Source: Cryobacterium sp. MP_M3
GTDB lineage: Bacteria; Actinomycetota; Actinomycetes; Actinomycetales; Microbacteriaceae
Length of the DNA stretch: 64,000 nucleotides
Direction of reading: 5' to 3'
Assembly (NCBI RefSeq): GCF_015752155.1
Contig: NZ_JADOVI010000010.1
Coordinates: 99,506-163,505, forward strand
Below the pieces are notes generated by a model. That model had not been told where the DNA came from, made no database searches, and saw nothing but the letters and a program-made list of their open reading frames with translations. Of this stretch, positions 7,027 through 15,388 are shown piece after piece. Both the position numbers and the translations under genes were made by a program. Each line of letters begins with the position of its first letter. Position 1 is the stretch's first letter.

Positions 7027-9313
7027 TCGGCTCCGTCCCGGCCGGGTTCGAGGAAGCCGGCCGGGCGGCGGCGTTCGGGTCGGTGGCAGTGCCGGGCTCG
7101 TCACGTTCCCGGCGACGGCGCAGGATGTTGCGCCACACGCCGAAGCCGAAGAACAGCACGACGGCGGCGGCGAAGATGAGCGACCCGAGGCCCTCCCAAT
7201 CGGCGCGCACATTGATCGGGATGAGGGCCGGCTGGTTGATCATGGTGCCGGCCGGGGTGAACAGGGTCACCCGCAGGGTCACCGTCCCGTTCCCGACCGC
7301 CGAGGTCACGGGCACCAGCACGGTCCGGGCGGATTGTGCTTCGATCGTGGACTCGACGTCACTGCCGACCAGGAGGCGCCCGTTCGAGGGCACGACCTGC
7401 ACCCGCACGGTGACGGCCTGGCCCAGCGTGTTGTCGAGCGTGACGGGGATGTCCACCTTGCTGCCCAGGACGTTGATCGGGCCCTTGGTCGAGACCGAGA
7501 CGGAACGCAGCAGGGCGGAGGAATCGACCAGGCTGGTGCCGACGGCATCCCGCCAGCTGCCCGGCTGGGAAGCCCAGGAATTCGCCAGCAGCGAGAGCAG
7601 GGTCAGACGGTGCTCGGCGGTCACCGGCAGGGGGACGGTCAGGGCCGAGGAGAACGCCGCCACTTCGGACTCGCGTGCGAGCAATTGCTTGGCGAGTTCG
7701 GTGCGCGCGGCCGGTTCGGTGTGGCCCTCGAACGTGACGTCGGTGGTGGTGGCGGCGCGTGCGGCGGCCAGAGTGGCCGGGGCGTGCCAGCTGAGCGCCG
7801 CGAGGGCGTCGAGCGTCTGACTGAGTCGGGCGGCGCTCGGTGGCCAGCCCCGGTCGAAGGTGGCGAGCAGGGTGCGCGTCGTGCCGGGCTTCTCGGCCGA
7901 GACGACCGCGAGTTGCGAGCCGACCTCCGCCATGGCCTCACGCCAGGAATCGTCGGAGGTCGATGCGGCGGCCGTGCGCAGGGCCTTCGAAAGCGGATCG
8001 TCCATCACGAGCCCGGTGCCGGCGCCGTCACCGAGGGCGACTGCGGTGTTCGGGGTGACGTCGCTGTCGGACTGGCTCGCGTTGCTGCCGGCCAGGATCG
8101 TCGTGCCCAGGCCGCCGGCCGTGAAGGTGGGCAGGTCGGCGGCAGCAACGGACCCCTCGTGCGGCCACCCGATGTCGGTCGCCGTGTAGTTCCAGGCCAG
8201 CAGCTGTTCGGTGGTCGGGGCGGCTCCGCCGACCGGCCCCGCCGGTGGGGTGGGAGCGTCGGAGGGGGCCGGAGTGGTGGAGGGAACCGGCGGCGCGGTT
8301 GCTGTCTCCGTCGGGGCCGGCGTGCCTGTCGCGGTGGGGGTGGTGAACAGGGTGGGGTCGATCGCCTGGTCGAACGAGGTCGGTGCGAGAAGCGCCGCGG
8401 CCCCGGCCTGGGTCTGGAGGGAGAGGTCCGCATCTGCATAGCTGAGTGGGAATATTTCGTTTGTCGCCCGGGTCAGCCGGTCGAGCCAGGCGGTCGCGCT
8501 GGGTGGCGCCGAACTGCCCAGGATGCGGATGGACACGATGATCTGGGGGTCGATGGCGATGGCGACCGGCCGATCGATCACGCCCTCGAGCTGGCGGGTG
8601 AGCACACCCGTGGGACTGGTGAACGTCTCGAGCGCCTTTTCGGGGATCAGGCCCGTCGTCTGTTCCGGCGCGGTTATCGGCATGACCACCGCGACGTTCA
8701 CCGGGGTCAGCTCCTCGTCCGAATACCAGACGAAGGTTCCCCGGCCCTGGGCCAGCACGTCGCCGCTGTCGGTCAGGGTGACCGCGATCCCGCGGGCACC
8801 CCAGGCGTTCCCGGTGGTGAGGCCGACGGAGTCGGCGGGAACGGTGACGGTGATGATCTCGGTGCTGTCCGGCTGCACGGGAGCCTTCATCGCCTCGCTC
8901 TTCATCAGGTCGCCCGGCTTCCCCGCCTTCTCCGGGCGGAGCCAGTTGTTGAGGGCGGAACGGCTGGTCAGCGCGCGCTCGGCTAGATAGAGGTCGATCG
9001 TGCCGGGAGCGATCGGATCGGCGGTCCCGTTCTTGATGGTGACCGTGAGGACGAGGTCTTCCCCGGCGTGCAATGGCTTCAGCGAAACCGGGGCAACGGC
9101 GATGCTCACCGAATTGGCCGGGACGGTACTGGAAGAGGCGTGTGCCCTGGCGGTGGAACTGGCGGCGGCCGGCAGGGCAGAGGCGGCGAGAGGCGATGCC
9201 ACGGCCACCAGGAGGGCGAGAACGGCTCCGAGCAGTGCCCTGACCGGCCCGCGCCGACCAGCGCGCGGTTCGGGGAGCGCAGGCCGACGCGCAGGAATTG
9301 AGTCGGCCACCAT
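7019..9313 (-). CDS. DUF6049 family secreted/membrane protein
   Basis: A protein of about 764 aa with an N-terminal signal-like helix (about residues 22-45, RALLGAVLALLVAVASPLAASA). A large extracytoplasmic part follows, with a Pro/Thr/Ala-rich linker in the middle, a single transmembrane helix near the C-terminus and an Arg-rich cytoplasmic tail. It matches the actinobacterial family (Rv3909-like, DUF6049) that stands next to murJ. Its function is not established. The stop overlaps the murJ start by 8 nt. The start at 9313 is supported by a TAGAAT -10 seven nt upstream, which implies a leaderless mRNA. Confidence 0.85.
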   Translation of the reverse strand: MVADSIPARRPALPEPRAGRRGPVRALLGAVLALLVAVASPLAASALPAAASSTARAHASSSTVPANSVSIAVAPVSLKPLHAGEDLVLTVTIKNGTADPIAPGTIDLYLAERALTSRSALNNWLRPEKAGKPGDLMKSEAMKAPVQPDSTEIITVTVPADSVGLTTGNAWGARGIAVTLTDSGDVLAQGRGTFVWYSDEELTPVNVAVVMPITAPEQTTGLIPEKALETFTSPTGVLTRQLEGVIDRPVAIAIDPQIIVSIRILGSSAPPSATAWLDRLTRATNEIFPLSYADADLSLQTQAGAAALLAPTSFDQAIDPTLFTTPTATGTPAPTETATAPPVPSTTPAPSDAPTPPAGPVGGAAPTTEQLLAWNYTATDIGWPHEGSVAAADLPTFTAGGLGTTILAGSNASQSDSDVTPNTAVALGDGAGTGLVMDDPLSKALRTAAASTSDDSWREAMAEVGSQLAVVSAEKPGTTRTLLATFDRGWPPSAARLSQTLDALAALSWHAPATLAAARAATTTDVTFEGHTEPAARTELAKQLLARESEVAAFSSALTVPLPVTAEHRLTLLSLLANSWASQPGSWRDAVGTSLVDSSALLRSVSVSTKGPINVLGSKVDIPVTLDNTLGQAVTVRVQVVPSNGRLLVGSDVESTIEAQSARTVLVPVTSAVGNGTVTLRVTLFTPAGTMINQPALIPINVRADWEGLGSLIFAAAVVLFFGFGVWRNILRRRRERDEPGTATDPNAAARPASSNPAGTEPNA

Positions 9314-9320
9314 GTAGGGG

Positions 9321-9326
9321 ATTCTA
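9321..9326 (-). promoter_or_regulatory. -10 hexamer, leaderless promoter of the DUF6049-murJ operon
   Basis: TAGAAT on the minus strand ends 7 nt before the ATG at 9313, placing the transcription start at or next to the start codon. Confidence 0.6.
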
Positions 9327-9380
9327 CGGCGTGCAGGCTGGGATATCCGGCCCGGGGCGGGCTGCGACGCGCCCAGCAAC

Positions 9381-9386
9381 TAACAT
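9381..9386 (+). promoter_or_regulatory. -10 hexamer, leaderless promoter of pcnA
   Basis: TAACAT ends 7 nt before ATG 9394. It overlaps the alternative in-frame ATG at 9385, which would then be untranscribed. Confidence 0.55.
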
Positions 9387-9393
9387 GGAGGTC

Positions 9394-10824
9394 ATGCAGA
9401 GCGTCGCGACAGCCCTCACGCGGCTGGGCGACCTGGCTGCCACTCCCCCGGTTTCGGCCCTGGCGCACGCCTTCGCAGCGGCAGGCCACGAGCTTGCCCT
9501 GGTCGGCGGACCGGTCAGGGACGCGTTCCTCGATCGCGCGATCAACGACCTCGACTTCACCACGGATGCCACCCCGGATCAGATCCTTGAGATCGTGAAG
9601 CCGATCTCAGACGCCCAGTGGGACATCGGCCGGGCCTTCGGCACCATTGGGGCCAGGGTCGCCGGTGAGACCGTCGAGATCACCACCTACCGGGCAGACA
9701 GCTACGACGGGCAGACCCGCAAGCCCGAGGTCGTCTTCGGCCGGAGCCTCGAGGACGATCTGCTCCGCCGCGACTTCACGGTGAACGCCCTGGCCCTCCG
9801 CCTGCCCGGCCTCACCCTCGTCGACCCGGCGAACGGGATCGACGACCTGCTCGCCGGGGTCCTGCGCACTCCGATCTCGCCCGAGGTGTCATTCGGCGAC
9901 GACCCGCTGCGGATGATGCGGGCCGCCCGGTTCACGGCCCAGCTGGGCTTTCGACTCGACCTCGACACCGCGGCGGCGATGGAGGCGATGGCCGACAGCA
10001 TCCGCAACATCTCGGCCGAACGCGTCTGCGAGGAACTGTCCAAGCTCCTCCGCTCGGAGAGCCCGCACGTCGGCCTGGAACTGCTGGTCGAGTCCGGCCT
10101 CTTCGACCGGGTGCTTCCCGAGATCCCCGCGCTACGGCTCGAGGTCGACGAGCACCACCATCACAAGGACGTCTACCAGCACACGCTCACCGTGCTCGAT
10201 CAGGCGATCGGCTATGAGAAGTCCCGCGGCGGCTTCGACGGGCCCGACCTGATCGTGCGGCTGGCGGCGCTCCTGCACGACATCGGCAAGCCGGCCACCC
10301 GCAAGCTCGAACCGGGAGGGGTGGTCAGTTTCTACCATCACGACCTGGTCGGCTCGAAGCTGGCCAAGAAGCGGCTGCGTGCCCTGCGCTTCGACAATGA
10401 CACCATCGCCGCCGTCTCCAAGCTGATCGAACTGCACCTGCGATTCTTCGGCTACAGCGAGGGAGCCTGGACCGACTCGGCGGTGCGCCGTTACGTGCGG
10501 GATGCCGGCGACCAGCTCGAACGCCTGCACATCCTGACCCGCGCCGACGTGACCACCCGGAACCGGCGCAAGGCCGACCGCCTGGGCTTCGCCTACGACG
10601 ACCTCGAGCAGAGGATCCGCGAGCTCGCCGAGCAAGAGGAGATGGCCGCGGTGCGCCCGGACCTCGACGGGGAACAGATCATGGCGATTCTCGGCGTGCG
10701 CCCGGGGCGTGAGGTGGGCGAGGCCTACCGGTACCTGCTGGAACAGCGCCTCGATGACGGGCCGTTGGGCGAGGACGAGGCAACGCGCCGGTTGCAGGCC
10801 TGGTGGGCAGGGCGTGGCGAGTAA
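9394..10824 (+). CDS. pcnA: CCA tRNA nucleotidyltransferase
   Basis: A class II CCA-adding enzyme or poly(A) polymerase-type nucleotidyltransferase of 476 aa. LVGGPVRDAFL and the catalytic NDLDF form the palm, followed by the neck/body and a C-terminal HD domain (LLHDIGKP). It completes or repairs tRNA 3' ends, which matters here because the tRNA gene in the window does not encode CCA. Starts at 9385 and 9394 are both in frame. I prefer 9394 because a TAACAT -10 ends 7 nt before it. It is divergent from DUF6049-murJ, as in other actinobacteria. Confidence 0.95.
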   Translation: MQSVATALTRLGDLAATPPVSALAHAFAAAGHELALVGGPVRDAFLDRAINDLDFTTDATPDQILEIVKPISDAQWDIGRAFGTIGARVAGETVEITTYRADSYDGQTRKPEVVFGRSLEDDLLRRDFTVNALALRLPGLTLVDPANGIDDLLAGVLRTPISPEVSFGDDPLRMMRAARFTAQLGFRLDLDTAAAMEAMADSIRNISAERVCEELSKLLRSESPHVGLELLVESGLFDRVLPEIPALRLEVDEHHHHKDVYQHTLTVLDQAIGYEKSRGGFDGPDLIVRLAALLHDIGKPATRKLEPGGVVSFYHHDLVGSKLAKKRLRALRFDNDTIAAVSKLIELHLRFFGYSEGAWTDSAVRRYVRDAGDQLERLHILTRADVTTRNRRKADRLGFAYDDLEQRIRELAEQEEMAAVRPDLDGEQIMAILGVRPGREVGEAYRYLLEQRLDDGPLGEDEATRRLQAWWAGRGE

Positions 10825-11710
10825 CCGCCGGAGACGTCACCCCGGCATCCGTCGGCGCAACACGGTCACCGGCTACGCGCTGCTCGCGCCCAGCCTGTTC
10901 GGGGTCGTGTGTTTCATGCTGCTGCCCGTGCTGGTGGTCGTGTGGCTCAGTTTCCAGAGCTGGGACCTGATCGGCCCGATCGGCTTCGTCGGCCTGGACA
11001 ACTACCGCTCTGTGCTGTCGGACGGCGTGTTCGGCAATTCCCTGCTCGTGACCATCCTGTTCGTGGCCCTCGTGGTTCCGATCCAGACCCTGATCGGGCT
11101 GGGCGCGGCCTCGCTGCTCACGAGGGACCTGCCAGGCTCCGCGTGGTTCCGCACCATCTACGTGCTGCCGTGGATCTGCGCCCCGCTCGCCCTCGGCGTG
11201 GTCTGGAAGTGGATCCTCGCACCCACGGACGGCGCGCTGAACACCCTGGTCGGGGCAAGAATCGAATGGCTGAGCGACCCCGCACTCGCCCTGCCGACCG
11301 TGGCCGCCGTCGTGATCTGGACCAACGTGGGATACGTCACCCTGTTCTTCATGGCGGGGCTGCTCAACATCCCTGAGCAGATCCTGGAGGCGGCGCGGAT
11401 CGACGGCGCAGGGCCGGTGGCCCTGTTCTGGCAGATCAAGATCCCGCTGCTCCGCCCCACCATGTTCTTCGTGCTCGTCACGACCGTGATCTCCGCCTTC
11501 CAGGTGTTCGACCAGGTCTACGCGCTGACCCAGGGCGGCCCCGCCCACACGACGGATGTCGTCGCCGCTCGGATCTACTACGAAGCGTTCAGCGCGTTCG
11601 ACCTGGGCCGTGCCGCCGTGATGGCGGTCGTCCTGCTCGTCGTCCTGGTCGTCATCACCCTCGCGCAGCAGCTCTACTTCCGCAGGAGGGTCACCTATGA
11701 AATGGACTAG
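10814..11710 (+). CDS. carbohydrate ABC transporter permease (MalF-type)
   Basis: An inner-membrane permease of about 298 aa with six hydrophobic segments. The cytoplasmic EAA loop, EAARIDGAGPVALFWQIKIP, couples to an ATPase. The GTG at 10814 overlaps the pcnA stop by 11 nt, so the transporter may be cotranscribed with pcnA. The second permease and a binding protein follow. No ATPase gene is present, so it probably shares a MsmK/MalK-type ATPase encoded elsewhere. The substrate is unknown. Confidence 0.9.
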   Translation: MASNRRRRHPGIRRRNTVTGYALLAPSLFGVVCFMLLPVLVVVWLSFQSWDLIGPIGFVGLDNYRSVLSDGVFGNSLLVTILFVALVVPIQTLIGLGAASLLTRDLPGSAWFRTIYVLPWICAPLALGVVWKWILAPTDGALNTLVGARIEWLSDPALALPTVAAVVIWTNVGYVTLFFMAGLLNIPEQILEAARIDGAGPVALFWQIKIPLLRPTMFFVLVTTVISAFQVFDQVYALTQGGPAHTTDVVAARIYYEAFSAFDLGRAAVMAVVLLVVLVVITLAQQLYFRRRVTYEMD

Positions 11711-12518
11711 GACCGCCGGCATCTACCTGGTGCTCGGCCTCGGGGCCGCGTTCACCCTGGCCCCCTTCCTGCTGAGCATCCTCACCGCCTTCAAGACTCG
11801 GGAGCAGTTCGCCGGGCAGTCCGTGCTGGCCTGGCCGGATCCGTTCACCGTCGACAACATCGTGCGGGTCCTGGCCGGACCGGCCGAGTTCGGCCGCGCC
11901 GTGCTGGTCACCCTGCTCGCGGCCGTGCTGATCCTGATCGGCCAGCTGGTCTGCTCGATCCTCGCTGCCTACGCGTTCGCCCGGGTGGACTTCCCGGGCC
12001 GCCAGGTGTTGTTCTGGGTCTACCTGTCGACGCTGATGATCCCGCCCGTGGTGCTGATCATCCCGCTCTACCTGATGATGACGCAGGCCGGGCTGCGCAA
12101 CTCGTTCTGGAGCCTCGTGCTGCCGTTCGCGTTCGCCTCCCCCTACGCGGTCTTCCTCCTGCGGGAGTATTTCCGGGGCATCCCGCAGGAGCTGATCGAC
12201 GCGGCCAGGCTCGACGGGGCGAACACCCTCGACGTGCTGGTGGAGATCGTCGTGCCGTTGTCGAAGCCGATCATCGCGACCCTGACCCTGATCACGATCG
12301 TCAGCCACTGGAACAGCTTCATGTGGCCGCTCGTGGTCACCACCGGCCCGCAGTGGCGGGTGGTCACCGTGGCGACGGCGTCCCTGCAGAGCCAGTTCAA
12401 CGGCAACTGGACCCTCGTGATGGCCGCGACCACGCTGGCCCTGGTGCCCCTGCTGGTGCTCTTCCTCGTCTTCCAGCGGCAGTTCGTGCGTTCCATCACC
12501 ATCTCCGGATTTAAGTAG
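11697..12518 (+). CDS. carbohydrate ABC transporter permease (MalG-type)
   Basis: The second subunit of the sugar importer, 273 aa with six hydrophobic segments. Its EAA loop reads DAARLDGANTLDVLVEIVVP, and the protein ends in ITISGFK, close to the usual MalG C-terminus. Its start overlaps the end of the first permease gene by 14 nt, with the ribosome site AGGAGG inside that gene. This supports translational coupling and a heterodimeric channel. Confidence 0.92.
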   Translation: MKWTRTAGIYLVLGLGAAFTLAPFLLSILTAFKTREQFAGQSVLAWPDPFTVDNIVRVLAGPAEFGRAVLVTLLAAVLILIGQLVCSILAAYAFARVDFPGRQVLFWVYLSTLMIPPVVLIIPLYLMMTQAGLRNSFWSLVLPFAFASPYAVFLLREYFRGIPQELIDAARLDGANTLDVLVEIVVPLSKPIIATLTLITIVSHWNSFMWPLVVTTGPQWRVVTVATASLQSQFNGNWTLVMAATTLALVPLLVLFLVFQRQFVRSITISGFK

Positions 12519-12563
12519 GCTTAGGGCTTCCCGGCTTCGGCCGGACTCCCCCGAAGGACACCA

Positions 12564-13898
12564 ATGCCCAAGCGTTCAACAGTCATCGCCGCCAGCGCGC
12601 TTGCCGCGGTGCTCGTCATAGCCGGGGCGGTGACGGCACTGACCGTCGGCGGCCAGGCCTCCGCCGCAAAGACGAAAGTGACCGTGCGGCTGTGGGATGA
12701 CCAGGTCGCCAAGGCGTATGAGGCATCCTTCGCCGCTTTCGAGAAGAAGAACCCGGACATCGACGTGACGGTGACCGTGATCCCGTGGGCCGACTACTGG
12801 ACGAAACTGCGCACCGACGTGGCCGGCAAGAATGTCGACGACGTCTTCTGGGTGGACGGCGGCGACTACCCGGCCTATGCCGACGCCGGAGCACTGTTGA
12901 ACATCGACAAGGCGCTGGGCGCGGATGCCGCGGCCGCCTGGTCCCCGGCCGTCGTCAAGCAGTACACCCGGGACGGTGTGCTCTGGGGGGTGCCGCAGCT
13001 CGCCGACCCCGGCATCGCCGTGTACTACAACGCCGACCTGCTCGCCGAGGCGGGCCTGACTCCGGCCGACGTCGCGGACCTCCGCTGGGACCCGACCGGC
13101 GCCGCGGACACGCTGCTGCCGACGCTGAAGAAGCTGACGAAGGACACCAACGGGACCACGGCCGACAGCCCCGGCTTCGACGGAACCAGCCTGGCGCAGT
13201 ACGGCTACAACGCCGGTTACGACCTGCAGGCCATGCTGCTGAACTACGTCGCCTCCGGCGGGGCGACCTTCCAGGACGGCGAGGAGTACTCTTTCGCGTC
13301 CCCGAAGGGGACGGCGGCGTTCCAGTACCTCGTCGACCTGATCAACACCGCTCACGTGGCGCCGTCGGCGGCCGACACGAACACCAACGGCGACTTCAGC
13401 CGCGACCAGTTCCTGCAGGGCAAGATGGCGCTGTTCCAGAGCGGCGTCTACAACCTCGCCAACGTCAACGACGGCGCCTCCTTCCCCTGGGGCGTCACCC
13501 GGCTCCCTTCCGGCCCGGCCGGAGCGATCAGCGGCGTGGACGGCATCGTGGCCGCCGGCAGCACCTCCTCCGCCCATCCCGCCGAGACGAAGAGAGTGCT
13601 CGAATGGCTCGGCAGCGCCCGGGGATCGAGCTACATCGGCGCCAACGGGTCCGCGTCCCCGGCCGTCACGGCCGCCCAGGCCGACTACACCGCCTACTGG
13701 GCCGCCAGGAAGGTGGACATCAAAGCGTTCTACGACGTGCTCGAGAACGGCTCCGCGCCCGCCATCACGGGCGGCGGCTGGCCCGCCGCCGACAACGCGA
13801 TGCGACCGCTGCTCCAGGAGGTCTTCCTCGGCCGCACTCCCGTCGCCGAGGGTGTGAAGGCCGCGCAGGACGCCGCCAACGCCGCCGTGGCCAAATAG
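12564..13898 (+). CDS. extracellular sugar-binding protein of ABC importer
   Basis: A solute-binding protein of 444 aa from the family-1 (MalE-like) group. A hydrophobic N-terminal helix (about residues 8-28) is followed directly by the mature domain (VTVRLWDDQVAKAYEASF). There is no lipobox cysteine, unlike most actinobacterial binding proteins, so it may stay anchored by the uncleaved helix or be released. GAAGGA precedes the ATG at a suitable distance. It is the last gene of the transporter operon, whereas binding proteins usually come first. The ligand cannot be inferred. Confidence 0.9.
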   Translation: MPKRSTVIAASALAAVLVIAGAVTALTVGGQASAAKTKVTVRLWDDQVAKAYEASFAAFEKKNPDIDVTVTVIPWADYWTKLRTDVAGKNVDDVFWVDGGDYPAYADAGALLNIDKALGADAAAAWSPAVVKQYTRDGVLWGVPQLADPGIAVYYNADLLAEAGLTPADVADLRWDPTGAADTLLPTLKKLTKDTNGTTADSPGFDGTSLAQYGYNAGYDLQAMLLNYVASGGATFQDGEEYSFASPKGTAAFQYLVDLINTAHVAPSAADTNTNGDFSRDQFLQGKMALFQSGVYNLANVNDGASFPWGVTRLPSGPAGAISGVDGIVAAGSTSSAHPAETKRVLEWLGSARGSSYIGANGSASPAVTAAQADYTAYWAARKVDIKAFYDVLENGSAPAITGGGWPAADNAMRPLLQEVFLGRTPVAEGVKAAQDAANAAVAK

Positions 13899-13975
13899 GC
13901 GCAGCGCGGTCCGCTCTGCGGAGCCTCTTTCTCCCTACGCTTCTGCCGGGGCTCGGCTCCAGTTCGCCGACAGAT

Positions 13976-14023
13976 ACCTTTTCGGTCGAGCCCGACCGGT
14001 ACGTCCGTCGGACTCGACCGGAA
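13976..14023. repeat. palindromic repeat element, left copy
   Basis: A stem-loop with arms 13983-13996 and 14007-14020 (14 bp, one C-A mismatch) and a 10-nt loop. It is preceded by ACCTTTT. Read in reverse complement, the element at 15147-15193 has the same outer sequence (ACCTTTTCGGTCGAG and CCGACC). No U tract follows on either strand, so it is not a typical terminator. Confidence 0.75.
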
Positions 14024-14136
14024 CGGTAGAACTCGACGCCCAGGGGGTGGTCCTCCACAAGGGGCAACCTCGGGCTGGTGTGCACGAGGGCGGCTGGCTC
14101 CGGTGCTGATGAGCACCACGTCGCCATGATCGGCGG

Positions 14137-15123
14137 GTGGACACACGCGACTTCCTGCATCCGACAGCCCTGTCCCTGACGCGCCGCCGCAGCCTCGTCG
14201 GGCTGGACGGACGCGATCTCCGCCGCGGGCGTGAACGAGGCGAACAGGTCCGGATGCTGCGGGGCGTCTACGTCCCCGCCGACGTGTGGCAGGCGGCCGA
14301 CGACGACGAACAGTACCTGATGCGCATTCAGGCGGCCGTGCTGACGCGGCGCAGCCAGCCGGTGCTTTCCCACCACTCGGCAGCTCGCGTGTGGGGTCTG
14401 CCGATAGTGGGCCCGTGGCCTGCCGAGGTGCATTTCCTCCTCCCCGCCGGCACCAAGCGACGGACCCACGCTTGGGTCGTCTGGCACCACGACAATTTCT
14501 GTGACGACGAGGTCGTCGAGTTGGACGGCTATCTGGTCACCAGCCGCCTGCGCACGATGGTCGATCTCGCACGCACGACTCCTTTCGCCTCCGCTGTGGC
14601 TACTCTCGACGCCGGGCTTCGCTCGCCCTATCTCCTGCCGACCGGGGAACGTAGCGAGACGATCGCCCAGGACGAGCTCCGGGAGGCCGTGGCACGGCTC
14701 GGGTCCGCGCGCGGATGCCGCGCCGCCCGCGTTGCCGCCGACTTCGCCGACGGGGAGTCGGGTTCGACGGGAGAATCAGTCAGCCGAGCGAACATCCACC
14801 TCAGCGGCATGCCCGCTCCTCTGCTCCAGGTCGTCTACCCGATTCCCGGCGGCGGCGAGGACAGGGTCGACTTCACCTGGGAGGCACGCCACCACATCCG
14901 TCAGTTGACCCTGCTCGGTGAGTTCGACGGCAAGGTGAAATACACCCGCGACCAATACCTCGCCGGCCGGACCATTGAAGAGGTCGTCTGGATCGAAAAG
15001 GTCAGGGAGGACCGACTCCGGGCCCCGAATCGGGGAATGGCTCGCTGGCTCTGGGCCGTTGCGGTGAGTCCGACGAGACTCCGGACCCTGCTCATCGCCG
15101 CCGGGCTGAGGCCTGAGCGGTGA
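14137..15123 (+). CDS. AbiEi-like / PD-(D/E)XK-like orphan protein
   Basis: A protein of 328 aa. The N-terminal ~180 residues resemble the AbiEi-type antitoxin-like family common in actinobacteria (winged-helix start, LSHHSAARVWGLP, VTSRLRTMVDLAR). The C-terminal part resembles a degenerate endonuclease-like domain (RVDFTWEA, then LLGEFDGKVKY, then EKVREDRLR). No AbiEii toxin partner lies next to it. The start is GTG 14137; ATG 14126 lies just upstream in another frame. It stands alone between two inverted copies of a palindromic repeat. Biochemical function is unknown. Confidence 0.75.
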   Translation: MDTRDFLHPTALSLTRRRSLVGLDGRDLRRGRERGEQVRMLRGVYVPADVWQAADDDEQYLMRIQAAVLTRRSQPVLSHHSAARVWGLPIVGPWPAEVHFLLPAGTKRRTHAWVVWHHDNFCDDEVVELDGYLVTSRLRTMVDLARTTPFASAVATLDAGLRSPYLLPTGERSETIAQDELREAVARLGSARGCRAARVAADFADGESGSTGESVSRANIHLSGMPAPLLQVVYPIPGGGEDRVDFTWEARHHIRQLTLLGEFDGKVKYTRDQYLAGRTIEEVVWIEKVREDRLRAPNRGMARWLWAVAVSPTRLRTLLIAAGLRPER

Positions 15124-15146
15124 CCTTCCGCGGCCAATCCGCCCTT

Positions 15147-15193
15147 TGCGGTCGAGACCGACCGGTCCGCAGGTCGGTCTCGACCGAAAAGGT
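15147..15193. repeat. palindromic repeat element, right copy (inverted)
   Basis: A perfect 15-bp stem (15149-15163 and 15172-15186) with an 8-nt loop, followed by AAAAGGT. It is the inverted partner of the element at 13976-14023. It lies 25 bp after the orphan gene's stop. The perfect stem can stop or stabilise a transcript, but the trailing A run is on the wrong side for a rho-independent terminator of the + strand gene. Confidence 0.8.
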
Positions 15194-15343
15194 GGATCTC
15201 GGCGGCAGGGAGAGGCGAATCGTCGGCGCGGAGGGCGCCGGGTCGGAGCGGTGGCGAACTGGCGCGGCATCCGGTAGTCTTGGCAGGTTGTCTGCGCGCC
15301 GGAATCCCGGCCTCCGCGTTCGACACATGCACAACCCTCCTGT

Positions 15344-15358
15344 TGCAGAGATTCTGCA
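15344..15358 (+). promoter_or_regulatory. hairpin in the rpsF leader, possible S6:S18 binding site
   Basis: TGCAGA and TCTGCA pair around a 3-nt loop, and CCG occurs twice just downstream, before the ribosome site. In several bacterial phyla S6:S18 binds a leader hairpin with a CCG element before rpsF. The match here is loose. Confidence 0.3.
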
Positions 15359-15388
15359 GCCGTTTAGTCCGAAGGAGGTGGGTTAGTC

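Noticed and set aside
5330..9317. Very long reading frames opposite murJ and the DUF6049 gene
   Set aside because: Mirror frames typical of GC-rich coding sequence; rich in Arg/His/Gln/Gly with no domain.
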